This document shows, in pieces, positions 36,129 to 44,965 of a DNA stretch of 64,000 nt; positions within the stretch are counted from its first letter, which is position 1; every line of letters starts with the position of its first letter. The notes beneath the pieces were generated by a model. That model saw nothing but the letters and a program-made list of their open reading frames with translations, was not told where the DNA came from and did no database searches. Source of the DNA: Pseudomonas sp. RIT288 (lineage in GTDB: Bacteria > Pseudomonadota > Gammaproteobacteria > Pseudomonadales > Pseudomonadaceae); NCBI RefSeq assembly GCF_000631985.1, contig NZ_JFYN01000010.1, forward strand, positions 1 to 64,000. Direction: 5' to 3'. The position numbers and the translations under genes were made by a program.

Positions 36129-36813
36129 TTTTTGGGTTAAACATCTTAAGGGTTCGATCCTCGTTTCCTGTCCAGTATCGTCGGCACGCACAACCTTGAC
36201 GGCAGGCACGGCGTTCAATCGGGATATTAAGCCCCGCATCTTGCATTGCAAGTCGAAGAGCTCCTACAGCCATACTATATGTGTCTATTCCATCGCCATC
36301 TTCGTGACGCGGATCATCTAATACAATTTTTCTCAAGTGCCCTTTGAATGGAAGCTCTCCGCCACTGTGACGAGCTATAATCATTTGATCGAACTGCCCT
36401 AGCACAAAATTATTATTTAGATCTTCTTTACTTTGAAACCATCGCTGTTTTTCTGATTTGCCAGCCCATTTTGTCGGATTTAGTTTAGTTACCCATAGTC
36501 GCCCAGTTCCTGTTCTATCTATGAAGCCAATATCGAAAACGAAAAGCACAGGACCATATACATTTGCGCGGCGCGCACGATGATGGATGTCAACAGAATC
36601 CATAAATACATCGAACCAGATACTATACCGGCGATCAATATCATCGGACTCCTGAGGCGTTTGGGTTATACCCAAACGCTCAACTGTGCCTCTGGATAAA
36701 AGCGCGCGCGACCTTAGGAACTGACATGCGGTCGCGACACTGTTTGCATGGTGAAGTTGGTCAACGCCCTTCTCTACAAGGGCTTCAAATACGTGACCAG
36801 ATGGTATATGCAT
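36124..36813 (-). CDS. Hypothetical protein, possibly ADP-ribosyltransferase-like (229 aa)
   Basis: The ATG at 36813 begins MHIPSGHVFEALVEKG. Conserved-looking stretches are LHHANSVATACQFLRSRALLSRG near the start, YSIWFDVFMDSVDIHHRA, YGPVLFVFD and a Cys-rich end (RRACRQGCACRRYW). The His-x-x-(N/T) opening followed by LLSRG recalls DarT-type folds, but no catalytic Glu can be fixed, so this is weak inference. Its stop lies in an attC-like site. Phage or integron cargo of unknown role. Confidence 0.6.
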   Translation of the reverse strand: MHIPSGHVFEALVEKGVDQLHHANSVATACQFLRSRALLSRGTVERLGITQTPQESDDIDRRYSIWFDVFMDSVDIHHRARRANVYGPVLFVFDIGFIDRTGTGRLWVTKLNPTKWAGKSEKQRWFQSKEDLNNNFVLGQFDQMIIARHSGGELPFKGHLRKIVLDDPRHEDGDGIDTYSMAVGALRLAMQDAGLNIPIERRACRQGCACRRYWTGNEDRTLKMFNPKI

Positions 36814-36844
36814 AGAAAAATCCAATTATAAATAGGCACCAAAT

Positions 36845-36956
36845 GGTGCATAACTAACCGGACGGGTGTGGTGTATAACACTTCTTGTCATCTGGCTATC
36901 CGTGTCTAGGGGAAGGCTTCCAGCGTTCCGATGATCGTATGAGGGAGTTATACACC
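36845..36956. repeat. GGTGTATAAC inverted repeats in a gene-free stretch
   Basis: GGTGTATAAC (36870-36879) and its exact complement GTTATACACC (36947-36956) enclose about 67 bases; a third near-copy GGTGCATAAC is at 36845. The gap from 36814 to 37443 holds no gene I can support; short frames around 37090-37310 on both strands lack binding sites. Confidence 0.6.
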
Positions 36957-36986
36957 ATTTTGACTACAGACCAACCGGCAGATTCT

Positions 36987-37273
36987 AGCCGATAGCTGTC
37001 TGTCGCTTTGCTCTTAAGTTATGCGACGATTCGCTTGCCTCGGAGGGTAAAGCTTTGCGATGTCGAGTGAGTCTTTCGCAGTTGCTCAATTATCTCTGAC
37101 ATGAAATACGTGGCTCTGAGAACGGTTGGGCGCGACTCCGATACACTCGCCATTTCTCAGGATTGGGATCTGCAACCGAAGCCAGTCACGCTGGCGATTT
37201 TCTGCCTGCCACGAACGTCCGGAAATGGCCGAATGCGGTCGTTTGTGAGTGGCAGCTATTGGCCGAAAGCGGA
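36987..37273. repeat. Island motif, degenerate copy and inverted copy
   Basis: A degenerate copy AGCCGATAGCTGTCTGTCG at 36987 and an exact inverted GCTATTGGCCGAAAGC at 37255-37270 followed by GGACG. Confidence 0.6.
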
Positions 37274-37443
37274 CGCTGGCTGGCTCCGATGATGGATTGT
37301 GCCTAGGCACCTGCCTCCCCTAAGCCTGCCTGGCCATGCCCTAAAAACACGGTGCTTTGTAGCAATTTCTAAGCATCCGCACGTACCGCCCACGAAGGGC
37401 ACTACCGGTACTATGCTTTCCTTTTTCTAAGGGAGTCGATGCT

Positions 37444-37659
37444 GTGGCTGACGAATATTCGTTATCGGATGTGCTGGAAAGGATCTACCAGAATCAGCTA
37501 GGCCTGGAAGCAGCTCTGATGGAGCTGACGCTTCATGTTGAACAGCAAGGTTTCACTGAAGTCGGAGACAACGTCCGCGGGGCCTTGTGGGCGATTGGCG
37601 AAAACGCTGGATACATCAAGCAAGGACTGGCCAAGCTGAAGGGAAAGAGTGGGAGCTAA
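37444..37659 (+). CDS. Small hypothetical protein (71 aa)
   Basis: GTG start with AGGGAG upstream. A helical, mostly acidic protein (VLERIYQNQLGLEAALMELT) with a basic end. No known family. It lies between two island-motif copies, so it is probably part of the element's cargo. Confidence 0.55.
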   Translation: MADEYSLSDVLERIYQNQLGLEAALMELTLHVEQQGFTEVGDNVRGALWAIGENAGYIKQGLAKLKGKSGS

Positions 37660-37678
37660 CCCTCACTCCCCCAGGTCT

Positions 37679-37701
37679 GCTTTCGGCCAATAGCGGACGG
37701 T
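37679..37701 (+). repeat. Island motif copy
   Basis: GCTTTCGGCCAATAGCGGAC followed by GGT; the cleanest direct copy, just before the DarT/NADAR module. The remaining gap to 37948 has no gene. Confidence 0.7.
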
Positions 37702-37948
37702 AATGCGTGGTTGAGCAGACCCTTCTTGATGGCTCTAAGGCGTCTATTAACTAAGATCGATTCAACAAAGCTTATGATCAGTTTCTTTGCACCACTGTAG
37801 CTAATTCAACGGCGAGCCCCCCCCACCACTGGCTCAATTAGTCTAGACTGTAGACATTGTTTTTTGCGCGGTATAGGTTACGGCTTAGGAAGCAAATTTC
37901 AGAGATCGGCCGCAATGCTAAAAAATGAGAACAACAAGGAACGTTTTT

Positions 37949-38554
37949 ATGATTCAGCAGATAGTGAAAAATCGAAAGATAGAACACTTGATACACTTCA
38001 CTCGAACTTCCAACCTGACTAGCATCTTAGCCAATGGGCTGATCTCTCGCTCCATATTACAAGCTAATAGAATTCAGTTTGCCCACAATGATGACCATCG
38101 ATTTGATGAGCGTGAAAATAGAACTTGCCTATCCATTACATTCCCAAACTGCAAAATGTTTTACCCTATGACTCTAAATTACCCTGCTGATGATTGGGCT
38201 GTAATCAGGCTTAGCCCAAATATTCTTTGGGAGCTTGACTGTTTGTTCACAGAAACCAATGCAGCGACAAAGTACATAAAGGACACTCCAGATAATGATC
38301 TGCGTGGGCCGACAGCATTAGAAAAGCTTTTCGCAGGCGAAGAGAGTCGACTGCAACAAAAATTAAAGAGTTTTGATACCACCGACGTTCAAGCAGAGGT
38401 CATGGTTTCAGGTACTATACCACCAAATTATTTTATCGACTTTAACTTTAACTATCAAAATAAAATAAAAGACTTGGTTGGATTGCAAGCATTAGCCAAA
38501 GCTTTTCCTCAGTATGATTGGAAGATCAGACCAGAGTATTTTTATCAGAGGTAA
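37949..38554 (+). CDS. darT: DarT-type DNA ADP-ribosyltransferase toxin
   Basis: 201 residues; ATG 37949 has AAGGAACG upstream, while an earlier ATG at 37925 has nothing. The N-terminal HLIHFTRTSNLTSILANGLI (His about 16) is the NAD-binding opening of the DarT family (DUF4433), followed by ERENRTCLSITFPN, WAVIRLSPNILW and VQAEVMVSGTIPPNYF with the likely catalytic Glu150. DarT enzymes attach ADP-ribose to DNA bases and stop replication; several abort phage infection. Its partner starts two bases after the stop. Confidence 0.88.
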   Translation: MIQQIVKNRKIEHLIHFTRTSNLTSILANGLISRSILQANRIQFAHNDDHRFDERENRTCLSITFPNCKMFYPMTLNYPADDWAVIRLSPNILWELDCLFTETNAATKYIKDTPDNDLRGPTALEKLFAGEESRLQQKLKSFDTTDVQAEVMVSGTIPPNYFIDFNFNYQNKIKDLVGLQALAKAFPQYDWKIRPEYFYQR

Positions 38555-38556
38555 CC

Positions 38557-39258
38557 ATGGCTGAAAGACCTGTTTTTATTCCCATATCAGATGTTGACTG
38601 CCTAGTCAAAACTACATTTGTAAGCTTTGACTGGTTTCCAGGATTCTCTGTGGCGCAGAAGCAGAGAAGCATTTCTTCCCTTCACAAAAATATATGTGAA
38701 AAACTCAGTATAGATAGGATACTTGAGATTTCTTCAAAATCTCCAAATGAAGAGGGTGTTAAAGCTAGCGCATTTAACTTGATGATTCAGACGAAAAAAT
38801 ACAATAAGAAATTTAGCGTAGAGTGCGCCTTTCAGGCGAGCAAAATATTTGAGTGCGGAGGGCCGTTTGTAGACATATTGGATAAATCCTCAAGAGAGGC
38901 GAAAAAAGACGAGAGACTGAAAGTGAGCGGGCGCTTAAAGGCGTTCAAATTTTATCAGAGTACTTGGCCACTTGAGCCAAAAACACTTTTTTACGACTGG
39001 CTTTACATAAATGCACTTAGCAACAATGAAGAAATTGCAAAATCCATACTCAATTATCAATGCTTCACTGACATAGAGTTCAATCATGAACGTTCAATAA
39101 ATTGCCAAGCTTACTCGGCGGCGCTCTATGTATCTCTATCAGCAAGAGGTCTTTTAGAGCAGGCATTAACATCTCCAGAAAATTATACCGAGATCATAAA
39201 CAGCTACAAAGTTGACGGCGCAAGAGACAATATTTCAAATACACAGAAGCTTTTATAG
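38557..39258 (+). CDS. NADAR-family antitoxin of DarT
   Basis: 233 residues. It starts MAERPVFIPISD, then FDWFPGFSVAQKQRSI, LEISSKSPNEEG, SAFNL, SVECAFQASKIFECGGPF and LFYDWLYINAL, the pattern of DarT-linked NADAR proteins (DUF6977-like). NADAR enzymes remove ADP-ribose from guanine, replacing the macrodomain DarG of the classical pair. AGAGGTAACC precedes the ATG and lies at the end of darT, so the two are coupled. Confidence 0.85.
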   Translation: MAERPVFIPISDVDCLVKTTFVSFDWFPGFSVAQKQRSISSLHKNICEKLSIDRILEISSKSPNEEGVKASAFNLMIQTKKYNKKFSVECAFQASKIFECGGPFVDILDKSSREAKKDERLKVSGRLKAFKFYQSTWPLEPKTLFYDWLYINALSNNEEIAKSILNYQCFTDIEFNHERSINCQAYSAALYVSLSARGLLEQALTSPENYTEIINSYKVDGARDNISNTQKLL

Positions 39259-39414
39259 CTTGTTTTTATATTTTATTTTCGAATATATAAAATGCCAATG
39301 AGGCGATTTCTTAAAACTAGCATCATATAGCCAATTGCAAAAACTTACTCACTCCGACGCAGGATCGGATATAGCAGTCAGTCTAAGCCGCGGCGAGACC
39401 GCCTCAGGTTCACG

Positions 39415-41055
39415 TCATTCAGATTTGCTACGCCGTAAATTTACACGGCGATCAAGACGACTGCTAGGCTTAGCTTGATCGGGTTGATTCTTTTGTTCAA
39501 CCTTATCAGGAACAAGCGTTGACTGCTTTTCCGCAGCGGGCGCCCCTGGAACTTGGGGCGTTTGGAGAGGAGGCGCTCCACTATTCGATAATGATGCTTG
39601 AACGAAAATCGCGTTACCGACACAGAAACCGGCAATCAGCAGTGCGACTATGACCAACCAAACCTTGACATAACGCCTCGACTGAACACTCAAGTATTCA
39701 CGATTGCTGATACGAACCGGCTTCAGTGCATCATCGATCTCAGTAGATTGGAGAACGCCGTGGTAGTTTCGTTTTAGCAACTCGTCAATCGAATCAAATG
39801 CCCTATCAAACTGGCTGAGCGCGCTAGATCGTGCGACAAACACCCAAATACTCATTAGAAGGCATAAAACAACCACGACCCAAATGTAAGCCGGAGAAAA
39901 TATTGCGCTAGCATTGGTATCTTTAAGCCCATTGACAACTACAACAGTCAAAACAAATGTCAATAATACAAGTATTCCATTTTTTAACGAGTCGACAAAT
40001 GAGTCAACAAGATCATGAGTCTTTTTCACAGCATCAATGAGGATGTCGGCAATTTTACCTTTAACCTCCAGATAACTCTCTACGTTTTCTTTCAAATAAA
40101 TTTGATAGTTTGAGTGGATCGCGTGAAGTATTTCCGGGTGCTTAGGAAGATCCTGTAACTTGGTGATATAAAGCGACAAGACATTCCGGGAAAGTCCAAT
40201 CTTATCTGCATTTCCACCATCTCCGTAAGCCCAGGTAGCCATTTTATATAGCATGTCGGCAGCATCGTCCAAATGGACCAAAGGCACCACTCCTGCTATC
40301 GTTTTATATCCACAAATCCGATATTCAAGTTTCTCATTTTCATCTAGCTCGGCGGTGCTCGATATAAATATGGCCGACACTAATGTGCGCGTCTTCTTAA
40401 AAAATCTATCGATCTCTGCTACGCCAGTGGCTGTCGTTAAATTGAAATCCTGCGGCACAAAAAAATCTGGCAGCGATCTGCTAAAGCTATTATCTTTAAA
40501 AATATCAAAAACATATTTACGATTCACAATCTGTTGCTGTTTTCCGGTACCGGCTCCTGTATCACCAATGCTTTGAAACGAAATGCTTGAGCTACTAGAA
40601 GTTAATATCGGCGTCATGCACTCGAAAACTAAATTTTCGCCTATCCGTCCGGCCAATACTTTTAACACTTGAAGAGTTGGTGTGTTTTCTAAGTAAACAC
40701 CAAACAAAGCGGGCACGTACAGAGATAATCGCTGATTTTTCACCGTCTTATGTACAACGAACTCCACTGACATGCGGCTTGCATCATCTTCGTCACTGAG
40801 TTCGAATAGTTCATTCACGAGAGCATGGCTTGTTTCAGAGAAGTCAGTTATACCTTTCGAGTCCTCATCGTAGCCGAAGGTTAGGGAAAATCTATCTCGT
40901 AGTGAAATCATTACATGCAAGCGTTCAAACGCATCTTTCACTATAATTCTGGCTTCAGAGACAGTGCAATTCCCACCTGCGCTGAGTCGATACTGGTCGA
41001 ACCGTTCTTCCTCCAAAGAAATTGTTAAGCGAGAAGTGAAAAGAGCGCTTAGCAT
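39415..41055 (-). CDS. Membrane protein of a two-gene cargo system (546 aa)
   Basis: About 355 residues of soluble domain without a family I recognise, then three membrane helices (about 360-377, 389-407 and 465-485). A cytoplasmic loop lies between helices 2 and 3, and a proline/glutamine-rich basic tail follows. Its ATG directly follows the stop of the upstream gene (TAAATG), so both are made together. The layout suggests a membrane effector governed by the partner; no function is established. Confidence 0.7.
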   Translation of the reverse strand: MLSALFTSRLTISLEEERFDQYRLSAGGNCTVSEARIIVKDAFERLHVMISLRDRFSLTFGYDEDSKGITDFSETSHALVNELFELSDEDDASRMSVEFVVHKTVKNQRLSLYVPALFGVYLENTPTLQVLKVLAGRIGENLVFECMTPILTSSSSSISFQSIGDTGAGTGKQQQIVNRKYVFDIFKDNSFSRSLPDFFVPQDFNLTTATGVAEIDRFFKKTRTLVSAIFISSTAELDENEKLEYRICGYKTIAGVVPLVHLDDAADMLYKMATWAYGDGGNADKIGLSRNVLSLYITKLQDLPKHPEILHAIHSNYQIYLKENVESYLEVKGKIADILIDAVKKTHDLVDSFVDSLKNGILVLLTFVLTVVVVNGLKDTNASAIFSPAYIWVVVVLCLLMSIWVFVARSSALSQFDRAFDSIDELLKRNYHGVLQSTEIDDALKPVRISNREYLSVQSRRYVKVWLVIVALLIAGFCVGNAIFVQASLSNSGAPPLQTPQVPGAPAAEKQSTLVPDKVEQKNQPDQAKPSSRLDRRVNLRRSKSE

Positions 41056-42132
41056 TTATTTCAAGTTCCAAGGCTTTTCGATAAATCCCCCAGCACCATT
41101 CGGTGCGTCTAATACCAAAACAGATTGGCCTGCTGGTGTTTTCGAATACCAGATCTTGTCTGGAAGATCTGGAATATCTTCATCGTACGCCACACTTATT
41201 TGTTCGGAGACTTTGATGGTTTGCCGGCGAAACGGTACGGCAGAGGGAACTAACGTGAACTGCCCATCAAAATTTCTTTTTTCCGGTAGAGAACGCAAAT
41301 TTGTCACTATACTGGGAAGCAGATCGGTGAGTGCGGCACTTACTGGGACATAGCTAGCAAAAGTTTTTGTCACAAAATCATCGAAACTCAAAGTTTCGTT
41401 CTGTTTAAATGCCGCAATTGTGGCGTTCCGAAGGATCGAGTAATCAACTGGAGATACGCTCTTGACCTTGCCAAGCGTCTTCACCACCGATTTAACGGCC
41501 ATTTCGGTATTCAATGCATCACTACGTAACTGTTTGAGCTCCAGAACTTCCTTCCACCAATAGGTTGATGGTCGGGAGTGTGTGTCAAACACGAAAACTT
41601 GTCCCATTTTACCTTCAGCATCCATGCTTACTTTGCAGGCCTTATAAATTTTGTTGGATTCACCAAGACCAATTTTTCGTTTCAAATCCGTTTCATCAAT
41701 GAATCGCTGATGCTCGATTTTGACACCCAAGTAGGACAGCGAACCTCCATCTTGGTATAAAAATTGGAGAAAGCTGCCTTTATTAACAAGTCCTTTTCCG
41801 GATTTATCTAAATGCCCATAGCGCTCCTCAGTATCGACCTCGATGCGTAACAAGCGAGAGGCGAGTGTCTGTGTTTCGGGCGCGGCTATCAAATCTTTGC
41901 TACCGAAAAATGCATTGAGTGAGGTCGCGAATTCGGTTGTAGGACTGACAAGGGTGTATAGGCGGTTTTGCGGACGCCCATGAATTTCCAGTAGCAACGC
42001 GCTCAGGTAGGCTTCTAAATCTGCTTTATCAACCGGAATTGCAACGGAATTACATGTTCCCGTCTCAATATCGAGGTGATGCAAACTTGTACTGAGTATT
42101 TTAGCGTCGAGTTCCGAAGCGACTCCATTCAT
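41056..42132 (-). CDS. NdpA-like (nucleoid-associated) protein of a two-gene cargo system (358 aa)
   Basis: GAGGAAGGATC precedes the ATG. The protein has an N-terminal alpha/beta part, then GHLDKSGKGLVNKGSFLQFL, YLGVKIEHQRFIDETDLKR, KACKVSMDAEG and a helical region (YWWKEVLELKQLRSDALN). The order and length resemble the 37-kDa nucleoid-associated family (NdpA/YejK, PF04245); I cannot confirm this without a profile search. First gene of the pair. Confidence 0.65.
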   Translation of the reverse strand: MNGVASELDAKILSTSLHHLDIETGTCNSVAIPVDKADLEAYLSALLLEIHGRPQNRLYTLVSPTTEFATSLNAFFGSKDLIAAPETQTLASRLLRIEVDTEERYGHLDKSGKGLVNKGSFLQFLYQDGGSLSYLGVKIEHQRFIDETDLKRKIGLGESNKIYKACKVSMDAEGKMGQVFVFDTHSRPSTYWWKEVLELKQLRSDALNTEMAVKSVVKTLGKVKSVSPVDYSILRNATIAAFKQNETLSFDDFVTKTFASYVPVSAALTDLLPSIVTNLRSLPEKRNFDGQFTLVPSAVPFRRQTIKVSEQISVAYDEDIPDLPDKIWYSKTPAGQSVLVLDAPNGAGGFIEKPWNLK

Positions 42133-42282
42133 GATCCTTCCTCTTTAGGGTAAAGTCCGCTGTAATGACACCCGATCCTAGCGCTTTTGCCGACGCTCGG
42201 CGATTACATTTTGATATCATCAGTAAATCATTCTAGTACCTAATACCCGATTCGTTTGATGGTTCTCTGCTCAGTATGCCGG

Positions 42283-42304
42283 CCTCTGGCCGATAGCGGA
42301 CGTC
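42283..42304 (+). repeat. Island motif copy
   Basis: CCTCTGGCCGATAGCGGACG at the boundary between the two-gene system and umuC. Confidence 0.6.
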
Positions 42305-42307
42305 TTA

Positions 42308-43585
42308 TTAGCTACAGTTGACCGTCCACAATTGATCCAAGCGAGTTGTGTAGCTCTGGCTCATCATTTCACGCCGCATGGCCCACTCTGGCTTGCTAGG
42401 GACGCTCGCCGCTCGCAGCGTCCCCCTTCCCCACCGCTCGTTGATCTGGTCCAGTACGGCCATGACCTTGGTAGATTCGGTCGGTTGAGAAGCCGCAAAC
42501 AGATCGTCCGTGTACTCACCTGGCTGACACAGGTTCATCAGCAATACCTCCGCCTTGCTGTACTTGAACCCAGGGCGATACAACCGATCCAGCGCATCGA
42601 CTGCAGCCTTGATCAGTAACCGGACGTCATCCGTGGGGTAAGGCATATCGATCACCACACCATTGGCGTACTTCGCCTCCTCCGGGTTGAACATGCCGGT
42701 GCGAATGCTCACGCGCACTTTCTTGCACAGCGAGTTTTGCGCCCTGAGCTTTTCTGAAGCGCGCATCGCGTAAGTGGCCACCGCTTCCTTTATCGGTGCC
42801 AGTTCCGTCAGGCGGGTGCCGAACATTCGACTGCAGCAGATCTCCTGTTTCGGCGGATCGGGTTCATCTAGCTCCAGACAGGGAGTGCCGGCCAGTTCGC
42901 GCGCCGTCTTCTCGATCACCACACTGAAGTTTTTGCGCAGTGTCCAAGGGTCCGATTTTGCCAAATCCATCGCACTCTTGATTCCCATAGTATCCAGATG
43001 CGCTTTCATTCGACGCCCTACACCCCACACCTCTGAAACGTCGGTATTTCGCAGTACCCAGTCACGCTTAGTCGGGTCGCAAATATTGACGACGCCCCCC
43101 GTCTGCGCCTGCAGGCGTTTAGCCGTATGGTTGGCCAGCTTGGCTAGGGTTTTGGTGTGAGCAATCCCCACGCCCACCGGTATGCCGGCGCACCTCAGTA
43201 CCTGGTTCCGGATCTGCCGTCCGAGGCTATCTAGAGCGTTGATGCCGGTCAGGTCGACGAACGCTTCGTCGATGCTGTAGACCTCGACTGCGGGCACCAT
43301 GCACTCAATCAGCGTCATGACGCGCTCACTCATGTCACCGTACAGCGCGTAATTCGAGGAGAACGGGACGATGCCGTGCTGCTTAAGCTTGTGTTTGATC
43401 TGGAAGTACGGCTCGCCCATTTTCACGTATGGCTTGGCGTCGTAGCTGCGGGCGATGACGCAGCCGTCGTTATTCGATAAGACAACGATGGGGACCTTGG
43501 CCAGGTCAGGACGAAATACTCGCTCGCAGCTGGCGTAAAAGCTGTTGCAATCGATCAGGCCGAACACCGGCACCTGCTTAGACAT
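42308..43585 (-). CDS. umuC: Y-family DNA polymerase UmuC (RulB type)
   Basis: 425 residues. Catalytic motifs: FGLIDCNSFYASCERVF (metal Asp), then YSIDEAFVDLTG with the Asp-Glu pair. A helix-hairpin-helix (WGVGRRMKAHL), little-finger domain and a C-terminal clamp-binding tail follow. It copies damaged DNA together with UmuD. Overlaps umuD by 8 bases. Confidence 0.95.
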   Translation of the reverse strand: MSKQVPVFGLIDCNSFYASCERVFRPDLAKVPIVVLSNNDGCVIARSYDAKPYVKMGEPYFQIKHKLKQHGIVPFSSNYALYGDMSERVMTLIECMVPAVEVYSIDEAFVDLTGINALDSLGRQIRNQVLRCAGIPVGVGIAHTKTLAKLANHTAKRLQAQTGGVVNICDPTKRDWVLRNTDVSEVWGVGRRMKAHLDTMGIKSAMDLAKSDPWTLRKNFSVVIEKTARELAGTPCLELDEPDPPKQEICCSRMFGTRLTELAPIKEAVATYAMRASEKLRAQNSLCKKVRVSIRTGMFNPEEAKYANGVVIDMPYPTDDVRLLIKAAVDALDRLYRPGFKYSKAEVLLMNLCQPGEYTDDLFAASQPTESTKVMAVLDQINERWGRGTLRAASVPSKPEWAMRREMMSQSYTTRLDQLWTVNCS

Positions 43586-44003
43586 GACTGCGCACGCTAC
43601 CAATGATCACGCCCCAGATCGCCAGTTCATCGCCTTCCAAGACGTAACGCGGTGGATACTTGGGATTTTCAGACAGCAGGATGACCTCTTTCCCACGGAT
43701 GCATAGCCGCTTGCAAAGTGGGTCGTTGTTGAGCAGCGCAACAACAATATGCCCGTGCGCCGGCTCTAGTGAACGATCCACTACCGCCAAATCTCCGTCA
43801 AAGATACCCGCCCCCTGCATGCTCTCTCCGGCAATTTTCACGAGGTAAACATGCGGGGCACGAATGTTGAGCACTTCGTCGAGCGAGATGTGGGTTTCAA
43901 TGTGATCCGCTGCCGGCGAAGGAAAGCCTGCCGGCACTCGAAAAAGGCAAAGAGGTAATTTCCGACCGGCCACAGCCATAGGGCCTAGGATTGAAAAGCT
44001 CAT
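43578..44003 (-). CDS. umuD: UmuD (RulA) translesion polymerase subunit, S24 peptidase
   Basis: 141 residues. The self-cleavage site is Ala25-Gly26 in VPAGFPSP, the nucleophile Ser61 in AGESMQGAG and the general base Lys98 in CKRL. RecA filaments trigger cleavage to active UmuD'. A LexA box lies 18 bases before the ATG. Confidence 0.95.
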   Translation of the reverse strand: MSFSILGPMAVAGRKLPLCLFRVPAGFPSPAADHIETHISLDEVLNIRAPHVYLVKIAGESMQGAGIFDGDLAVVDRSLEPAHGHIVVALLNNDPLCKRLCIRGKEVILLSENPKYPPRYVLEGDELAIWGVIIGSVRSHV

Positions 44004-44021
44004 GACGCACGACTTCCGATA

Positions 44022-44037
44022 CTGTACGAATGTACAG
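44022..44037 (-). promoter_or_regulatory. LexA (SOS) box of umuDC
   Basis: CTGTACGAATGTACAG, an exact CTGT-N8-ACAG, between umuD and the methylase gene. Confidence 0.9.
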
Positions 44038-44127
44038 TTAACGTTCAGAACGGCATTCGGTCAATTTCTGTAGGAAATATCGGACAGACGGGAGGGTGGG
44101 AAGTAAAGAAATGATACCCGGCAACTG

Positions 44128-44922
44128 TCAGAACAACCCACCCAACGCTGCCGGTTCCCAGTTCATGATCACCAACTCGCCACTCATTTCGGCCTTCCCC
44201 TGCCGCTGATTGGCTGTGGTGTAACGGATGTCCAAGGTCTCGAAGTGAAAACCTTCAAACACGCGGCGGATGTCCGGGTGGTCGTTGATACTGACCATCA
44301 CTTTGCCTTTGCAGCGGCGCATGAAGTCGGCCATCCGCTCATAGTTCTCGAATGGAAAGTCCACGCCATATCCGGCGGTCTGCCAATAAGGCGGATCCAT
44401 GTAGTGGAAGGTGTGGGCACGGTCGTAGCGTTCGGCGCATTCAAGCCATGGGAGGTTTTCGACGTAGGTACCCGACAGGCGCTGCCACGCGGCCGAGAGG
44501 TTTTCTTCGATCCGTAGCAGATTGATGGCCGGTGCGGTGGTCGCCGTGCCGAATGTCTGACCGGAGACCTTGCCGGCGAAGGCATGGTGCTGCAGGTAGA
44601 AGAATCGGGCGGCGCGCTGGATGTCGGTGAGGGTTTCGGGGCGGGTCATTTTCTGCCATTCGAACACCTGCCGAGAACTGAGCGCCCATTTGAATTGGCG
44701 TACGAACTCTTCGAGGTGGTTCTGCACGACGCGGTAAAGCGTGACCAGGTCGCCGTTGATGTCGTTGAGGACTTCGACCGGCGATGGCTGAGGCTTCATG
44801 AAGTACAGCGCGGCACCGCCGGCAAAGACTTCAACGTAGCATTCGTGTGGCGGAAAAAGCGGAAGTAGGCGGTCGGCAAGGCGGCGTTTGCCGCCCATCC
44901 AAGGAATGATGGGTGTAGACAT
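44128..44922 (-). CDS. DNA adenine methylase (Dam/D12 class)
   Basis: 264 residues. SAM site FAGGAAL near residue 33, catalytic DPPY at 176-179 (MDPPYW), with PWMGGKRRLADRLL at the start as in D12-class enzymes. It methylates N6 of adenine; the target sequence cannot be read. No partner nuclease nearby, so it probably protects the phage DNA. AAGGT precedes the ATG; a LexA box is 17 bases upstream. Confidence 0.92.
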   Translation of the reverse strand: MSTPIIPWMGGKRRLADRLLPLFPPHECYVEVFAGGAALYFMKPQPSPVEVLNDINGDLVTLYRVVQNHLEEFVRQFKWALSSRQVFEWQKMTRPETLTDIQRAARFFYLQHHAFAGKVSGQTFGTATTAPAINLLRIEENLSAAWQRLSGTYVENLPWLECAERYDRAHTFHYMDPPYWQTAGYGVDFPFENYERMADFMRRCKGKVMVSINDHPDIRRVFEGFHFETLDIRYTTANQRQGKAEMSGELVIMNWEPAALGGLF

Positions 44923-44938
44923 GAAAGCAAGACCTTTA

Positions 44939-44954
44939 CTGTATGGATAAACAG
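44939..44954. promoter_or_regulatory. Second LexA (SOS) box
   Basis: CTGTATGGATAAACAG, exact CTGT-N8-ACAG. It lies before the methylase (minus strand) and within a possible plus-strand promoter (TTTACT-N18-TAGGCT, 44935-44964). Confidence 0.75.
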
Positions 44955-44965
44955 GTGCTAGGCTC

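Noticed and set aside
37086..37310. Short frames on both strands around the island motif
   Set aside because: No binding sites; the frames follow the repeat itself.
44128..44922. Methylase as half of a restriction-modification system
   Set aside because: No nuclease gene beside it; its place next to lysis and tail genes fits a lone phage Dam enzyme.
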